From NCBI RefSeq assembly GCF_021462825.1, contig NZ_JAKEEB010000012.1, forward strand, positions 124,001 through 188,000: a DNA stretch of 64,000 nucleotides. The letters run 5' to 3'. Position 1 is the first letter of the stretch; every line of letters starts with the position of its first letter. The translations under genes were made by a program, and so were the position numbers. The notes under the pieces are model-generated. The model was not told where the DNA came from. It saw nothing but the letters and a program-made list of their open reading frames with translations, and searched no databases. This document shows, piece after piece, positions 26,258 to 34,955 of the stretch. The stretch comes from Streptomyces glomeratus. GTDB taxonomy: Bacteria; Actinomycetota; Actinomycetes; Streptomycetales; Streptomycetaceae.

Positions 26258-27622
26258 ATGCGAACCCCCCACGCCCTGCTCGCCGCGGCCACCGCGCTGG
26301 CCGCGGCGGTCGTGACACCTCCGTCCCACGCGGCCGCCGCGATCCCCGCCGCCGGCGCCTACTACGTGCAGAGCGCCACCACCGGGCTGAACGCGGCCGA
26401 CAACGGGGGAGCCGTCGAGCAGCACAACCCCAAGGGCAACGAGGACCACCAGCAGTGGAACCTGAGAGCCGCCGGATCCTCGTTCGTCCTCGAAAGCGCC
26501 GACACCGGGGGCAGTTGCCTCGGCCGCTCCGGCGACAAGGCCCGCACGGTCGCCTGCACAAGTGCCGACGCGGCCTGGGAGATCGCCCCGGCGGGCGGCG
26601 ACCAGTACACCCTCAAGGCCCCCGGGACCGACCGCCACCTGACGGTCGCCGCCAAGCCCTCCGGCGCCAACTACCCCGCTCAGCTGGCCGTCGGCTCCTC
26701 CGGCGGCCTCGCCTCCTGGTACCTCACACCGGTCACCTCCCCCACCCGTCCCATGCCGCCCGCGGACCAGCGCACCCTCGACCAGGTCACGTTCCTCACC
26801 GCGCACAACGCCTACGCCAACGGCGTCGACGGCGGCTTCGCCCCTCCCTTCGTGAATCTGGTGCCCAATCAGATCCGCGGCATCGACCGGCAACTGGCCG
26901 ACGGCGTACGCGGGTTCATGCTGGACATCCATCAGACACCCGACGGGGCCATCCTCTGCCACAACAGCTGCACCCTGGTCAGCAAGCCGGTGGCCCTGTG
27001 GGTGGACGTCCAGCGCATCGTGGACTTCCTCAAGGCGCACCCGGATCAGTTCGCCACCATCTTCCTGGAGGACTACGTCGACCCGGGTGTGCTGCGCAAT
27101 GAACTGGCCCGGGTGAACGGCCTGTCGGACGTGCTCTACCGTCCGGACCAGACCGGCGTGCGGCAGAACGGCTGGCCGAAGATGGCCGATCTGATCGCCG
27201 CGGGCCACCGGCTGCTGATCTTCACCGACCACAGCCGCGCCTCCGACGAGGCCGCCGGGCTCACCCGCGACAGCTTCGGAGTGATGTACCAGAAGGACTG
27301 GACGGTGGAGAACTACTGGTCCATGGGCTCGGGCCTGGGCTCCTCCGACTGGTCCTGCTACAGCCGCTGGTACGACGCGGACACCGCCATCCCCCTGACC
27401 CGCACCGAACCCGGCTTCCGCCCGCTGTTCGTCATGAACCACTTCCGTGATGCGACGATCACGTCCACGGCCCGGACCGACAACACCAAGCTCGCCGACC
27501 GCGCCCGGCGGTTCTGCCAGCCGGCCGCCCGCAAGAAGCCCACCTTCCTCGCGGTCGACCGCTACGACCTCGGGGACCCGGCGTCCGCCGTCGACACACT
27601 GAACACCTACATCTATCCGTAA
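26258..27622 (+). CDS. Secreted PI-PLC X-domain-like protein with N-terminal ricin-like module, 454 aa
   Basis: ATG at 26258 lies seven bases after GGAAGGG. Residues 1-27 are a signal peptide (MRTPHALLAAATALAAAVVTPPSHA). Residues ~30-160 resemble a ricin-B-type lectin-like module (YYVQSATTGLNAADNG, QWNLRAAGSSFVLES, LKAPGTDRHLTV). The PLC X-like TIM barrel (~170-454) shows LTAHNAYANG and DIHQTPDGAILCHNSC, which would supply the two catalytic histidines, then FLEDYV and RLLIFTDH. It is probably exported and acts on phosphoinositide-like or other phosphodiesters. Substrate is unproven. Confidence 0.85.
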   Translation: MRTPHALLAAATALAAAVVTPPSHAAAAIPAAGAYYVQSATTGLNAADNGGAVEQHNPKGNEDHQQWNLRAAGSSFVLESADTGGSCLGRSGDKARTVACTSADAAWEIAPAGGDQYTLKAPGTDRHLTVAAKPSGANYPAQLAVGSSGGLASWYLTPVTSPTRPMPPADQRTLDQVTFLTAHNAYANGVDGGFAPPFVNLVPNQIRGIDRQLADGVRGFMLDIHQTPDGAILCHNSCTLVSKPVALWVDVQRIVDFLKAHPDQFATIFLEDYVDPGVLRNELARVNGLSDVLYRPDQTGVRQNGWPKMADLIAAGHRLLIFTDHSRASDEAAGLTRDSFGVMYQKDWTVENYWSMGSGLGSSDWSCYSRWYDADTAIPLTRTEPGFRPLFVMNHFRDATITSTARTDNTKLADRARRFCQPAARKKPTFLAVDRYDLGDPASAVDTLNTYIYP

Positions 27623-27663
27623 GGCGCCCGGCAAGTACTCCTGTCCGTGAGGTGCCCGGCAAG
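27616..27663. repeat. Duplicated TCCGT-GGCGCCCGGCAAG block at the PLC-like gene 3' end
   Basis: Two near-identical 20-base blocks begin at about 27616 and 27643, the first spanning the PLC-like stop codon. It looks like a small duplication of the gene's 3' end. Confidence 0.35.
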
Positions 27664-27741
27664 GCACCGCGGCGGACGGGTTTCGTTCGGATCAAGCCAG
27701 GGTCCGCGACGCCCGGCTCGGCATCTCACCGCGTTGTCGGA

Positions 27742-27770
27742 CCGCCCGAGTACATCCGGTACGCGGGCGG
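27742..27770. terminator. Hairpin between convergent PLC-like and PAP2 genes
   Basis: CCGCCCG (27742-27748) pairs with CGGGCGG (27764-27770). After one mismatch a further GTAC/GTAC pairing closes a 5-base loop, giving an almost 12-bp stem in the 309-base gap between the stops at 27622 (+) and 27932 (-). Nothing else is evident in that gap. Confidence 0.6.
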
Positions 27771-27931
27771 CCCTCCGCCTTGCGACGCACCGCGCCGGAC
27801 GCCGCGGCCTGATCCGAACCGATCGCGAACGAAATCCCCCAGGTGTGATCCGCGGACGGCCTCACCCCCGATCACCGCGGACGCCCGTGATGCCTGGGAA
27901 CCGGGCGACCTGCCCGGCCGCCGCATGGGTT

Positions 27932-28618
27932 TCAGTGCCCTGCGGCCGGCGGGCAGGACCGCTCGGTCTCGCCGGACGCCGTGCGCGGGCCCAGGCGGGC
28001 GGCGGCGTACACGCACAGGCTCAGCCAGCACAGGGCGAACAGCCAGCCGCCCAGGACGTCGGAGAACCAGTGGACGCCCAGATACACCCGGGTGAGGCCG
28101 ACGAGTACGCCCCAGGTCAGGACGAGTGCCACCAGGGCCGCTCGGCCCCGCCGGGCGCGGGCGAGGATCGCCAGGGCCAGCAGCCCCGCCGCGACCGCGG
28201 CCGTCGTGGTGTGCCCCGAGGGAAACGCCCAGCCCGATGCGTGCGTGACCCAGTCCCGGGGGGCCGGGCGAGGACGCGCCACCAGTGTCATCACCCCGGA
28301 CCGCACCGCCTGGCCCGCGGCCAGGCAGAGGAGTGCCGCGGCGACGGCCGTGCCCCGCTGCCGCGGCGTGCGTCCCGCCAGCAGGCCCGCCAGGGCGGCG
28401 AGCAGATACGGGACCACTCCCGTGCCTGTGGACGTCAAGGCCCGCGCCACCGCGACCATCGCGTGCGGGCGGTGGCCCACCGACCACTCCAGCAGGTCCT
28501 CGTCGCCGAACAGCGGGGAACCGTCCCGCCCCGTCACGGTCAGCGTGAGCAGCGCGAACGCCGCGAGCGCGCCCACCGCCACCGAACCGGCGAGGTCCGC
28601 GGCGTCCGCCCGCTTCAC
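27932..28618 (-). CDS. PAP2-family membrane phosphatase, 228 aa
   Basis: The PAP2 signature is complete: VARPRPAPRDW (K/R-x6-RP), FPSGHTTTAAV (PSGH) and TRVYLGVHWFSDVLGGW (SR-x5-H-x3-D form). Five or six hydrophobic helices are predicted, so it is an integral membrane phosphatase of phosphatidate, undecaprenyl pyrophosphate or related lipids. GTG at 28618 is used because GGTGG precedes it; a longer in-frame reading into the operator region lacks coding character. It is divergent from blaI and its promoter probably overlaps the BlaI-type operator at 28741-28767. Confidence 0.85.
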   Translation of the reverse strand: MKRADAADLAGSVAVGALAAFALLTLTVTGRDGSPLFGDEDLLEWSVGHRPHAMVAVARALTSTGTGVVPYLLAALAGLLAGRTPRQRGTAVAAALLCLAAGQAVRSGVMTLVARPRPAPRDWVTHASGWAFPSGHTTTAAVAAGLLALAILARARRGRAALVALVLTWGVLVGLTRVYLGVHWFSDVLGGWLFALCWLSLCVYAAARLGPRTASGETERSCPPAAGH

Positions 28619-28740
28619 GCAGCCACCCGGGGGGCGCCGGGCGAGCGCGGCGGTGCGGTGCGCGATGCTGCGCCCATGTGGTGGGCCCCTTTCATAATGG
28701 ACGTGCGGGACGGCCCCGGCCGGACACGCGAACGACAATT

Positions 28741-28767
28741 CTGTAGACGGTCTACAGTAGTGTAGAC
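28741..28767. promoter_or_regulatory. BlaI/MecI-type operator: 17-bp palindrome plus half-site
   Basis: CTGTAGACGGTCTACAG (28741-28757) is a perfect 8-1-8 palindrome, and TGTAGAC recurs at 28761-28767. It lies 24-50 bases before the blaI ATG, in the divergent PAP2/blaI region. BlaI/MecI repressors bind dyads with TACA/TGTA cores, so this is the likely autoregulatory site, and it could also control the PAP2 gene. Confidence 0.8.
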
Positions 28768-28790
28768 GACTATGGGGTGAGGAAGGTTCC

Positions 28791-29162
28791 ATGACCGAAG
28801 AGAGGGACGAGCGCCGCCCGGCGGGCGAACTGGAAGCCGGCGTCATGGCCGCCCTGTGGGCCGCGGACGCTCCCCAGACGCCCGGTCAGGTGCAGCTGAG
28901 CCTGGGCACCGGTCTCGCCCGTACGACGGTGACGACGATCCTGTCCCGGCTGCACGAGAAGGGCGTCGTCGACCGCAGGCGCCAGGGCCGCGGCTACGCC
29001 TACTTCCCCGTCCAGGACGCCCACGGCCTGACCGCCCGGCGTATGCACACCGAACTGGACCGGGGCAGCGACCGGCACACCGTTCTCGCCCGCTTCGTCG
29101 CCCAGCTCAGCGAAGACGACGAGCGTGTCCTGCGGGACCTGCTGGAATCCGGCGAGCAGTGA
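28791..29162 (+). CDS. BlaI/MecI/CopY family repressor, 123 aa
   Basis: A winged helix (LEAGVMAALWAADAPQTPGQVQLSLGTGLARTTVTTILSRLHEKGVVDRR) and a C-terminal dimerisation helix (VLARFVAQLSEDDERVLRDLLES) match the family at its usual length. GAGGAAGG precedes the ATG. The gene overlaps the next one by four bases (GTGA), the standard BlaI-BlaR1-like arrangement. In this arrangement the membrane metalloprotease partner relieves repression after sensing an envelope signal. A matching operator lies immediately upstream. Confidence 0.92.
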   Translation: MTEERDERRPAGELEAGVMAALWAADAPQTPGQVQLSLGTGLARTTVTTILSRLHEKGVVDRRRQGRGYAYFPVQDAHGLTARRMHTELDRGSDRHTVLARFVAQLSEDDERVLRDLLESGEQ

Positions 29163-30088
29163 CCGTCCTGCTGCTCGTTCCGCTCGCGCTGCCGCTCCTG
29201 ACGGCCCCGCTCGCCCGCCGCGCCCTTCAGCGGCTCGCGCCCGCGGCCGCGCTGTGGGTGGTGACCGGCTCCACGGTCGTCCTCGCGTGCTGCTCCCTGA
29301 CCGCGCTGGGGGCCTTCGTGCTCACCGGGCTGCTCAAGCTGCCGCTGTTCAGCGCGCTCGGGGAACTGGTGCGGCCGCTGCGTGCCGGGTCGAACCTCAT
29401 CGTCGTACCGGCGGCCGCGTTCTCCGTGGGTGCGCTCGCCGTCACCCTGTGGACCGTGTGCCGCACCGTGACGTGCCAGGTCCGGGCCTTCCGTGCCGCC
29501 ACCACCGAGGCGGACCGCCGTTCCGCCGCCGGTGACCTGTGCGTCATCGACTCCCCGTGCCCGGACGCTTACGCCCTGCCCGGGCGCCCGCACCGCATCG
29601 TCGTCACCACGGGGATGCTCCGCAGCCTCGCCCCGGACGAGCGGGAGGTGCTCTTCGCCCACGAGCGCGCACACAACGCGGCCGGGCACCACTACTTCCT
29701 CGCCGCCGCCGAACTGGCCGCGCTGTGCCATCCCGGCCTGCGGCCCCTGCGGGCGGTCATCCGCCTCGCGGCCGAACGCGCGGCCGACGAGACCGCCGCC
29801 GCGGTGGTCGGGGACCGGCGGCTGACCGCCCGGGCGATCGGCCGGGCCGCGCTGGCCGCCCGGGCCGCCCGAGCGGTGCGGCCGTCCTTCGCGCCCGCCG
29901 CGACCACCGGACCCGTGCCGCAGAGGGTCGCCGCGCTGCTGGCGGCCCCGAGGGTGCCGCACCGGGCCGCCCGCTGGATCGCCGCTCTTCTGGTCGCCTG
30001 CGCCGCGGTCTCCGCGTGTGCCTCGGCGACCGGGATCATCGGCTTCCATCACGAGGTGGAGGTCGCCCAGGGCGAGGAAGGCCACTGA
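29159..30088 (+). CDS. M56 family membrane metallopeptidase (BlaR1/HtpX-like), 309 aa
   Basis: GTG at 29159 overlaps the blaI stop. Hydrophobic helices lie at residues ~1-20, 28-65, 80-100 and 280-300. The zinc motif HERAH (HExxH) is at residues 168-172, followed by a conserved AERAADETAAAVVGD helix that supplies the third ligand (E). The C-terminus lacks a penicillin-binding sensor domain, so it is not a classical beta-lactam sensor. It likely cleaves a membrane-proximal substrate or the BlaI-type repressor. Cotranscribed with the repressor gene. Confidence 0.9.
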   Translation: MTVLLLVPLALPLLTAPLARRALQRLAPAAALWVVTGSTVVLACCSLTALGAFVLTGLLKLPLFSALGELVRPLRAGSNLIVVPAAAFSVGALAVTLWTVCRTVTCQVRAFRAATTEADRRSAAGDLCVIDSPCPDAYALPGRPHRIVVTTGMLRSLAPDEREVLFAHERAHNAAGHHYFLAAAELAALCHPGLRPLRAVIRLAAERAADETAAAVVGDRRLTARAIGRAALAARAARAVRPSFAPAATTGPVPQRVAALLAAPRVPHRAARWIAALLVACAAVSACASATGIIGFHHEVEVAQGEEGH

Positions 30089-30142
30089 CCCACCTGCGCC
30101 CGCATGGCCGCACCGGTCGTGGGGGCGCCCCGCGCCAGGTAC

Positions 30143-30171
30143 TTGACGGGATGCCGTACGCTTCGTGTTAC
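30143..30171 (+). promoter_or_regulatory. Candidate promoter upstream of VOC gene, overlapping GTTA/TAAC dyad
   Basis: TTGACG (30143-30148) and TGTTAC (30166-30171) are 17 bases apart. Overlapping and downstream is GTTA-CGTA-TAAC (30167-30178), an imperfect dyad, followed by another GGTAAC. The start codon at 30210 is at a suitable distance. A repressor site is possible. Confidence 0.5.
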
Positions 30172-30209
30172 GTATAACGCGGTAACGTCCCCCCGTCCCG
30201 GAAGGCCTG

Positions 30210-30602
30210 ATGAGACGCATCGCCTTGGTCACCCTCGTCGTCGACGACTACGACGAGGCGATCCGCTTCTACACCGAGGCCCTGGGATACCGGCTCGTGG
30301 CCGACGAGCCGCGGCCCGACGGCTCCCGGTGGGTCGTCGCCGAGCCCGGCGCAGCCGACCACGGCACCGGGCTGCTCCTGGCCCGGGCCAAGGACGACGC
30401 CCAGCGCGCCCGGGTCGGTGACCAGACCGGCGGACGCGTGGGCTTCTTCCTGCACACGGACGACTTCGCCCGCGACCACGCCCGGATGACCGCCGCCGGC
30501 GTGACCTTCCTGGAGGAGCCGCGGCACGAGCCGTACGGCACGGTCGCCGTCTTCCAGGACCTGTACGGCAACCGCTGGGACCTGCTCCAGCCCGCCGAGT
30601 GA
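30210..30602 (+). CDS. VOC/glyoxalase superfamily protein, 130 aa
   Basis: The beta-alpha-beta-beta-beta fold of the vicinal oxygen chelate family is clear: [75 protein letters not shown] precedes the ATG. Such small single-domain proteins act as glyoxalases, dioxygenases or drug-binding resistance proteins; the metal-ligand set is not clear enough to choose. It stands upstream of add but likely has its own promoter. Confidence 0.85.
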   Translation: MRRIALVTLVVDDYDEAIRFYTEALGYRLVADEPRPDGSRWVVAEPGAADHGTGLLLARAKDDAQRARVGDQTGGRVGFFLHTDDFARDHARMTAAGVTFLEEPRHEPYGTVAVFQDLYGNRWDLLQPAE

Positions 30603-30648
30603 CCGACCTCCCGCCGCTGTGAAGCGCCTGCTCAAGGAAAGACCCGTC

Positions 30649-31719
30649 ATGACTGCTACGCGCGTAGATGCCGAAGTGATCCGCCGCCTGCCCAAGGCCG
30701 TCCTGCACGACCACCTCGACGGCGGCCTGCGCCCCGCCACCGTCGTCGAACTCGCGGCCGCGGTCGGCCACACGCTGCCCACCACCGACCCCGAAGAGCT
30801 GGCCGCCTGGTACTTCGAGGCCGCGAACTCCGGTGACCTGGTCCGCTACATAGCCACCTTCGAGCACACCCTTGCCGTGATGCAGTCCCGCGAGGGCCTG
30901 CTGCGCGTCGCGGAGGAGTACGTTCTGGACCTCGCCGCCGACGGCGTCGTCTACGCCGAGGTGCGCTACGCCCCCGAGCTGAACACCAAGGGCGGGCTGT
31001 CGATGAGCGAGGTCGTGGAGGCCGTCCAGGAGGGTCTCGCGGCCGGTATGGCCAAGGCGGCCTCCGCCGGCACTCCCGTCCGGGTCGGCACGCTGCTGTG
31101 CGGCATGCGGATGTTCGACCGCGTCCGCGAGGCCGCCGACCTCGCCGTCGCCTACCGTGACGCCGGAGTCGTCGGGTTCGACATCGCCGGTGCCGAGGAC
31201 GGCTTCCCGCCCGCCGATCACCTGGCCGCCTTCGAGCACCTGCGCCGGGAGAGCGTCCCGTTCACCATCCACGCCGGCGAGGCGCACGGACTGCCCAGCA
31301 TCCACCAGGCCCTCCAGGTGTGCGGCGCCCAGCGCATCGGCCACGGCGTGCGCATCACCGAGGACATCGTCGACGGCAAGCTCGGCCGGCTCGCGAGCTG
31401 GGTCCGGGACCGCCGTGTCGCGCTGGAGATGTGCCCGACCTCCAACCTGCAGACCGGCGCGGCCACCTCGATCGCCGAGCACCCGATCACCGCCCTGAAG
31501 GACCTGGGCTTCCGGGTCACCCTCAACACCGACAACCGTCTGGTCTCGGGCACGACGATGACCCGCGAGATGTCCCTGCTGGTCGAGGAGGCGGGATGGA
31601 CCGTCGAGGACCTGCGCACAGTGACGGTGAACGCCCTCAAGAGCGCGTTCATCCCGTTCGACGAGCGCAACGCCCTCATCCGGGACGTGGTCCTGCCCGG
31701 CTACGAGGCCGCGCTCTGA
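30649..31719 (+). CDS. add: Adenosine deaminase, 356 aa
   Basis: ATG at 30649 has AAGGAAAG upstream. Zinc and catalytic motifs of the family are present: VLHDHLDGG (two His ligands), [21 protein letters not shown] (His ligand and catalytic Glu), RIGHGVR (catalytic His), [10 protein letters not shown] and [11 protein letters not shown] (Asp ligand). It deaminates adenosine to inosine in purine salvage. The 3' end overlaps the convergent DinB gene by 19 bases. A 12-bp palindrome CTACGCGCGTAG (30656-30667) lies within codons 3-6 and may be chance or a regulatory site. Confidence 0.93.
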   Translation: MTATRVDAEVIRRLPKAVLHDHLDGGLRPATVVELAAAVGHTLPTTDPEELAAWYFEAANSGDLVRYIATFEHTLAVMQSREGLLRVAEEYVLDLAADGVVYAEVRYAPELNTKGGLSMSEVVEAVQEGLAAGMAKAASAGTPVRVGTLLCGMRMFDRVREAADLAVAYRDAGVVGFDIAGAEDGFPPADHLAAFEHLRRESVPFTIHAGEAHGLPSIHQALQVCGAQRIGHGVRITEDIVDGKLGRLASWVRDRRVALEMCPTSNLQTGAATSIAEHPITALKDLGFRVTLNTDNRLVSGTTMTREMSLLVEEAGWTVEDLRTVTVNALKSAFIPFDERNALIRDVVLPGYEAAL

Positions 31720-32216
31720 AGCAGCCCTCGCAGGTAGGCGGCCTGTCCGGCGTGCTGCAGATCGTCGGACAGGACGCTGACCAGCCGTACGCCCAGGCCG
31801 ACCGGCGGGTCCCAGCGCTCGTCCACGATGCGCTCAAGGTCCTTGGCGGCCAGTTGCCGCAGGGCCCCCAGGGTCTGCTCGTGCACGGCGTCGTAGTACC
31901 CCGTCAGCAGGTCCCCGGAGTCGATCCGGACCTTGGCGACCTTCGCCGGGCTGTGGCCGTACCCGGTGTCGCGGCGCGGCAGATCCAGCCCGAAGCGCTT
32001 CTCCCAGTCCTGTGAGAGCCACACCTGGTCGAGGCCGAAGGCGTCGGCGATATGGTCGTCCTGGACGCGGGCGAGGTGCCAGATCAACCAGGCGATGGAG
32101 TTGCTCTCCCCGGTCGGCCGGGCGTTGAGGTCGTCCGGTCCCAGACCGTCGAGGACGGCATGGACTTCTTCCTGGATGCGGCTGTACGCGTCGATGAGGA
32201 TGTCCTTGGCATGCAT
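31701..32216 (-). CDS. DinB/mycothiol-dependent enzyme-like protein (DUF664 type), 171 aa
   Basis: The four-helix DinB fold is suggested by [37 protein letters not shown] (His pair), [15 protein letters not shown] and [20 protein letters not shown] (third His). The three histidines form the metal site of the superfamily. Actinobacterial members use mycothiol or bacillithiol for transfer and detoxification reactions; the specific substrate is unknown. The gene is convergent with add and their 3' ends overlap by 19 bases. Confidence 0.85.
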   Translation of the reverse strand: MHAKDILIDAYSRIQEEVHAVLDGLGPDDLNARPTGESNSIAWLIWHLARVQDDHIADAFGLDQVWLSQDWEKRFGLDLPRRDTGYGHSPAKVAKVRIDSGDLLTGYYDAVHEQTLGALRQLAAKDLERIVDERWDPPVGLGVRLVSVLSDDLQHAGQAAYLRGLLQSAAS

Positions 32217-32315
32217 GGGTCCACCATCGCGTATCGCGCCCGCGGGCGTCCGGCGAACCCGCTGAGCGCGGGGCCGGCCCGGTGCGCCGTGTGTCCCGCG
32301 TCCGTCGCGCGCCGG

Positions 32316-33242
32316 TCAGCCGGCTCGGGAGGTGTCCGCCACGTCCGCTGGGTCCGCCGTCTCCTCGGGGTCCGCCGTGAGCAGGCTCATGAGCGCCCAG
32401 GCAGCCGGGCTGGTGGCCTCGTGCGGGGGCAGCATCGCCACCGTCTCGTACTCGGCGGCGCCCTTGACGGGGAGCGAGACCAGGGTGGACGCCTCGGGCT
32501 TGTGCCCGAAATGGCGCGGGACGACGGCGACGCCGAGTCCCTCGTGCACCAGCTCCAGCAGGCTGTGCACATCGTTGACCTCGAGCGTCACGGTCCGCTC
32601 GACCCCCGCCTGCGCGAACGCGGCGTCGGTGGTGCGGCGCGGCCCCCAGTCGGGGTGGAAGTCGACGAACGCCTCGCCGCCCAGGTCCTCGGGTGCCACC
32701 GGGCCGCCCCCCGCGAGCGGGTGCGAGGGATGGCACAGCACCGTCATCGGCTCGCTCGTCAGCGGTACGGACCGCAGCTGGTCGGTGTCCGCCCAGGTGC
32801 GCATCGCGAACGCCAGGTCCAGCCGTCCCGCCGTGACCTCCTCGGCCAGCGCACCCGACCCCGCCTGCCGCAGCCGGATCTCCACATCGGGGTGGCGCCG
32901 CCGGAACCGGGCGAGCAGCCGGGCGACGTGCACCCCGGCGATGCACTGCTCGGTGCCCAGCGCGAGCGTGCCGCGCAGCACGCCCTGCACGGCAGCCACC
33001 GCCTCGCGGGCCGCCCGCACCTGGGCCAGGATCCGCTCCGCCTCCACCAGCAGGGCGCGGCCCGCCTCCGTGAGGGTGACGCTGCGGGTGGTGCGCACGA
33101 ACAGCGGGGCCTGCAACTCACGCTCCAGCGCCCGGACCGAGGCCGACAGACCCGACTGGGACACCATCAGCCGTTCGGCTGCCCGGGTGAAGTGACGGTC
33201 CTCGGCGACCGCGACGAAGTGCTGGAGATGGCGCAATTCCAT
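32316..33242 (-). CDS. LysR family transcriptional regulator, 308 aa
   Basis: The N-terminal winged HTH is canonical (MELRHLQHFVAVAEDRHFTRAAERLMVSQSGLSASVRALERELQAPLFVRTTRSVTLTEAG), joined by a linker helix to a periplasmic-binding-protein-like effector domain (~90-295). It is divergent from the aldo/keto reductase gene with 110 bases between them, so that gene is its probable target. The effector is unknown. Confidence 0.93.
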   Translation of the reverse strand: MELRHLQHFVAVAEDRHFTRAAERLMVSQSGLSASVRALERELQAPLFVRTTRSVTLTEAGRALLVEAERILAQVRAAREAVAAVQGVLRGTLALGTEQCIAGVHVARLLARFRRRHPDVEIRLRQAGSGALAEEVTAGRLDLAFAMRTWADTDQLRSVPLTSEPMTVLCHPSHPLAGGGPVAPEDLGGEAFVDFHPDWGPRRTTDAAFAQAGVERTVTLEVNDVHSLLELVHEGLGVAVVPRHFGHKPEASTLVSLPVKGAAEYETVAMLPPHEATSPAAWALMSLLTADPEETADPADVADTSRAG

Positions 33243-33352
33243 GATTGAGAAGCTTAGATGCTGAATCCCATCCGATTCCTCTGTTGGACCGCTGTACGAC
33301 GGCCGGGTCAGAGTGGACGGCGTCGTCGGTAAACGCCCTTCTGGAGTGCACG

Positions 33353-34354
33353 TTGTACACGGCAGATCCCTCCCGCTACGAGGCCATGCCCTACCGCCGT
33401 ACCGGACACAGCGGCCTGAAGCTGCCCGCGCTGTCGCTCGGCCTGTGGCACAACTTCGGGCCTGACCGCCCGGTGGAGACCCAGCGGGCGATCCTGCGCC
33501 GGGCCTTCGACCTCGGCGTCACGCACTTCGACCTGGCCAACAACTACGGGCCCCCACCCGGAGCCGCCGAGTCCGCCCTCGGTGACGCCCTGAGGGCGGA
33601 CTTCGGCCCCTACCGCGACGAGCTGGTCGTCTCCACCAAGGCCGGCTATCTGATGTGGCCGGGGCCCTACGGTGAATGGGGCTCTCGGAAGTACCTGCTG
33701 TCCTCGCTCGACCAGAGCCTGAAGCGGTTGGGCCTGGACCACGTCGACATCTTCTACTCGCACCGCTTCGACCCGAAGACCCCGCTCGAGGAGACGATGG
33801 GCGCCCTGCACTCGGCGGTCTTGCAGGGCAAGGCGCTCTACGCAGGTGTCTCCAACTACTCGCCGGAGCAGACCCGGGAAGCCGCCCGCATCCTGCGCGA
33901 ACTGGGCACGCCCCTGCTGATCCACCAGCCGCGCTACTCGATGCTCGACCGCCGCCCCGAGGACGGGCTCCTGGACACCCTCGACGAACTGGGGGTCGGC
34001 TCCATCGCGTACTCGCCGCTGGAGCAGGGCCTGCTGACCGCCCGCTATCTCGACGGCATCCCGGAGGGCTCCCGGGCCGCGAGCGACAGCCCGTTCCTCG
34101 GCACCGACGCGATCACCGAGGACATGGTGCGGCAGCTCCGGGCGCTCGACGACATCGCCGGCTCCCGCGGCCAGTCGCTGGCCCAGATGGCGCTGGCCTG
34201 GGTGCTGCGCGGCGGCCGGGTGACCTCGGCCCTGGTGGGCGCCAGCAGCCCGCGGCAGCTGGAGGACAGCGTCGCGGCGATCCGCAACCTGGACTTCGAT
34301 GCGGACGAGCTGGCACGGATCGACGCGGTGATCAGGCGGGGAGACGCTCGCTGA
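33353..34354 (+). CDS. Aldo/keto reductase, YghZ (L-glyceraldehyde-3-phosphate reductase) type, 333 aa
   Basis: TTG at 33353 is preferred because GGAG lies six bases upstream and translation then begins just before [21 protein letters not shown]. Motifs of the YghZ branch are present: [15 protein letters not shown] (catalytic Asp and Tyr), [23 protein letters not shown] (catalytic Lys), [13 protein letters not shown] (His), and [15 protein letters not shown] (NADPH 2'-phosphate loop). It reduces small aldehydes with NADPH and may act in methylglyoxal or L-glyceraldehyde-phosphate detoxification. Controlled in all likelihood by the divergent LysR. Confidence 0.9.
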   Translation: MYTADPSRYEAMPYRRTGHSGLKLPALSLGLWHNFGPDRPVETQRAILRRAFDLGVTHFDLANNYGPPPGAAESALGDALRADFGPYRDELVVSTKAGYLMWPGPYGEWGSRKYLLSSLDQSLKRLGLDHVDIFYSHRFDPKTPLEETMGALHSAVLQGKALYAGVSNYSPEQTREAARILRELGTPLLIHQPRYSMLDRRPEDGLLDTLDELGVGSIAYSPLEQGLLTARYLDGIPEGSRAASDSPFLGTDAITEDMVRQLRALDDIAGSRGQSLAQMALAWVLRGGRVTSALVGASSPRQLEDSVAAIRNLDFDADELARIDAVIRRGDAR

Positions 34355-34721
34355 CCTCGCAGGGGCGGGCGGCCGCCTCCGGGTCGGCCGCGTAGGCGAG
34401 CACGCCGACGGTCGCCGCCCCGGCACGCCAGGCGGCTTCGTCCCCCTCGGCCGCCGGCGGGCTGATGTCGCAGTTCTCGCAGTACGGTGCGGCCCTCGTC
34501 GTCCACGGCTCCGGCCGCCCGGAGACGTCCTCGGGGACATGCTCGGCGAGGCCCGTGTCGACGATGGTGCCCGGGTGCACGGCGATGGCCCGCACATCCT
34601 CCGCGCGGCCGCGCCGGTCCGGTTCCACCGCGAACAGGGCCTTCGCGGTCCTCGACCGACCGTAGGCGGCGAAGGGCTCGTAGGGCCGGTGGTCGAAGTG
34701 CAGGTCGTCGAAGGCGACGGG
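34332..34721 (-). pseudogene. Truncated, internally deleted short-chain dehydrogenase remnant
   Basis: Reading left from 34721, the frame gives [50 protein letters not shown] and YCENCDIS, then [17 protein letters not shown]. This matches the C-terminal third of a common Streptomyces SDR (FDDLHFxxRPYxxxxAYGQSKTANALFAVE ... GGVYCEDCDIA ... DPEAAERLWELSERL). The N-terminal nucleotide-binding half is absent, the catalytic YxxxK reads YGRSR, and about 30 residues between VPED and YCENC are missing or altered. It overlaps the 3' end of the aldo/keto reductase gene by 23 bases. A decayed gene, not an enzyme. Confidence 0.75.
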
Positions 34722-34955
34722 GGAGAAGCGGAAGCCCCGGCGCGGCGAGCCTCCGGTCGCGGACGGCGCGAGGGGGCGACGAAAGCGACCCGAGTACCCG
34801 GGTATTTTCTCGCTAACCATCCCTGAACGCCCCGGTTTTCCCTTAAATGCCCGGGTTGTCGTGTGACGTGACGTGGCGAAGACTGGGGCGAGTACGGGCA
34901 AATCGACGACGGCGTGCGACGCAGCCGTGTGTCGCCGCAGGACGGGTGGCCAACC

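Noticed and set aside
34722-34955. HspR (HAIR) or CIRCE element before the Clp ATPase gene
   Set aside because: No CTTGAGT-N7-ACTCAAG or CIRCE-like repeat was found; only TACCCGGGTA and CCCGGG are present.
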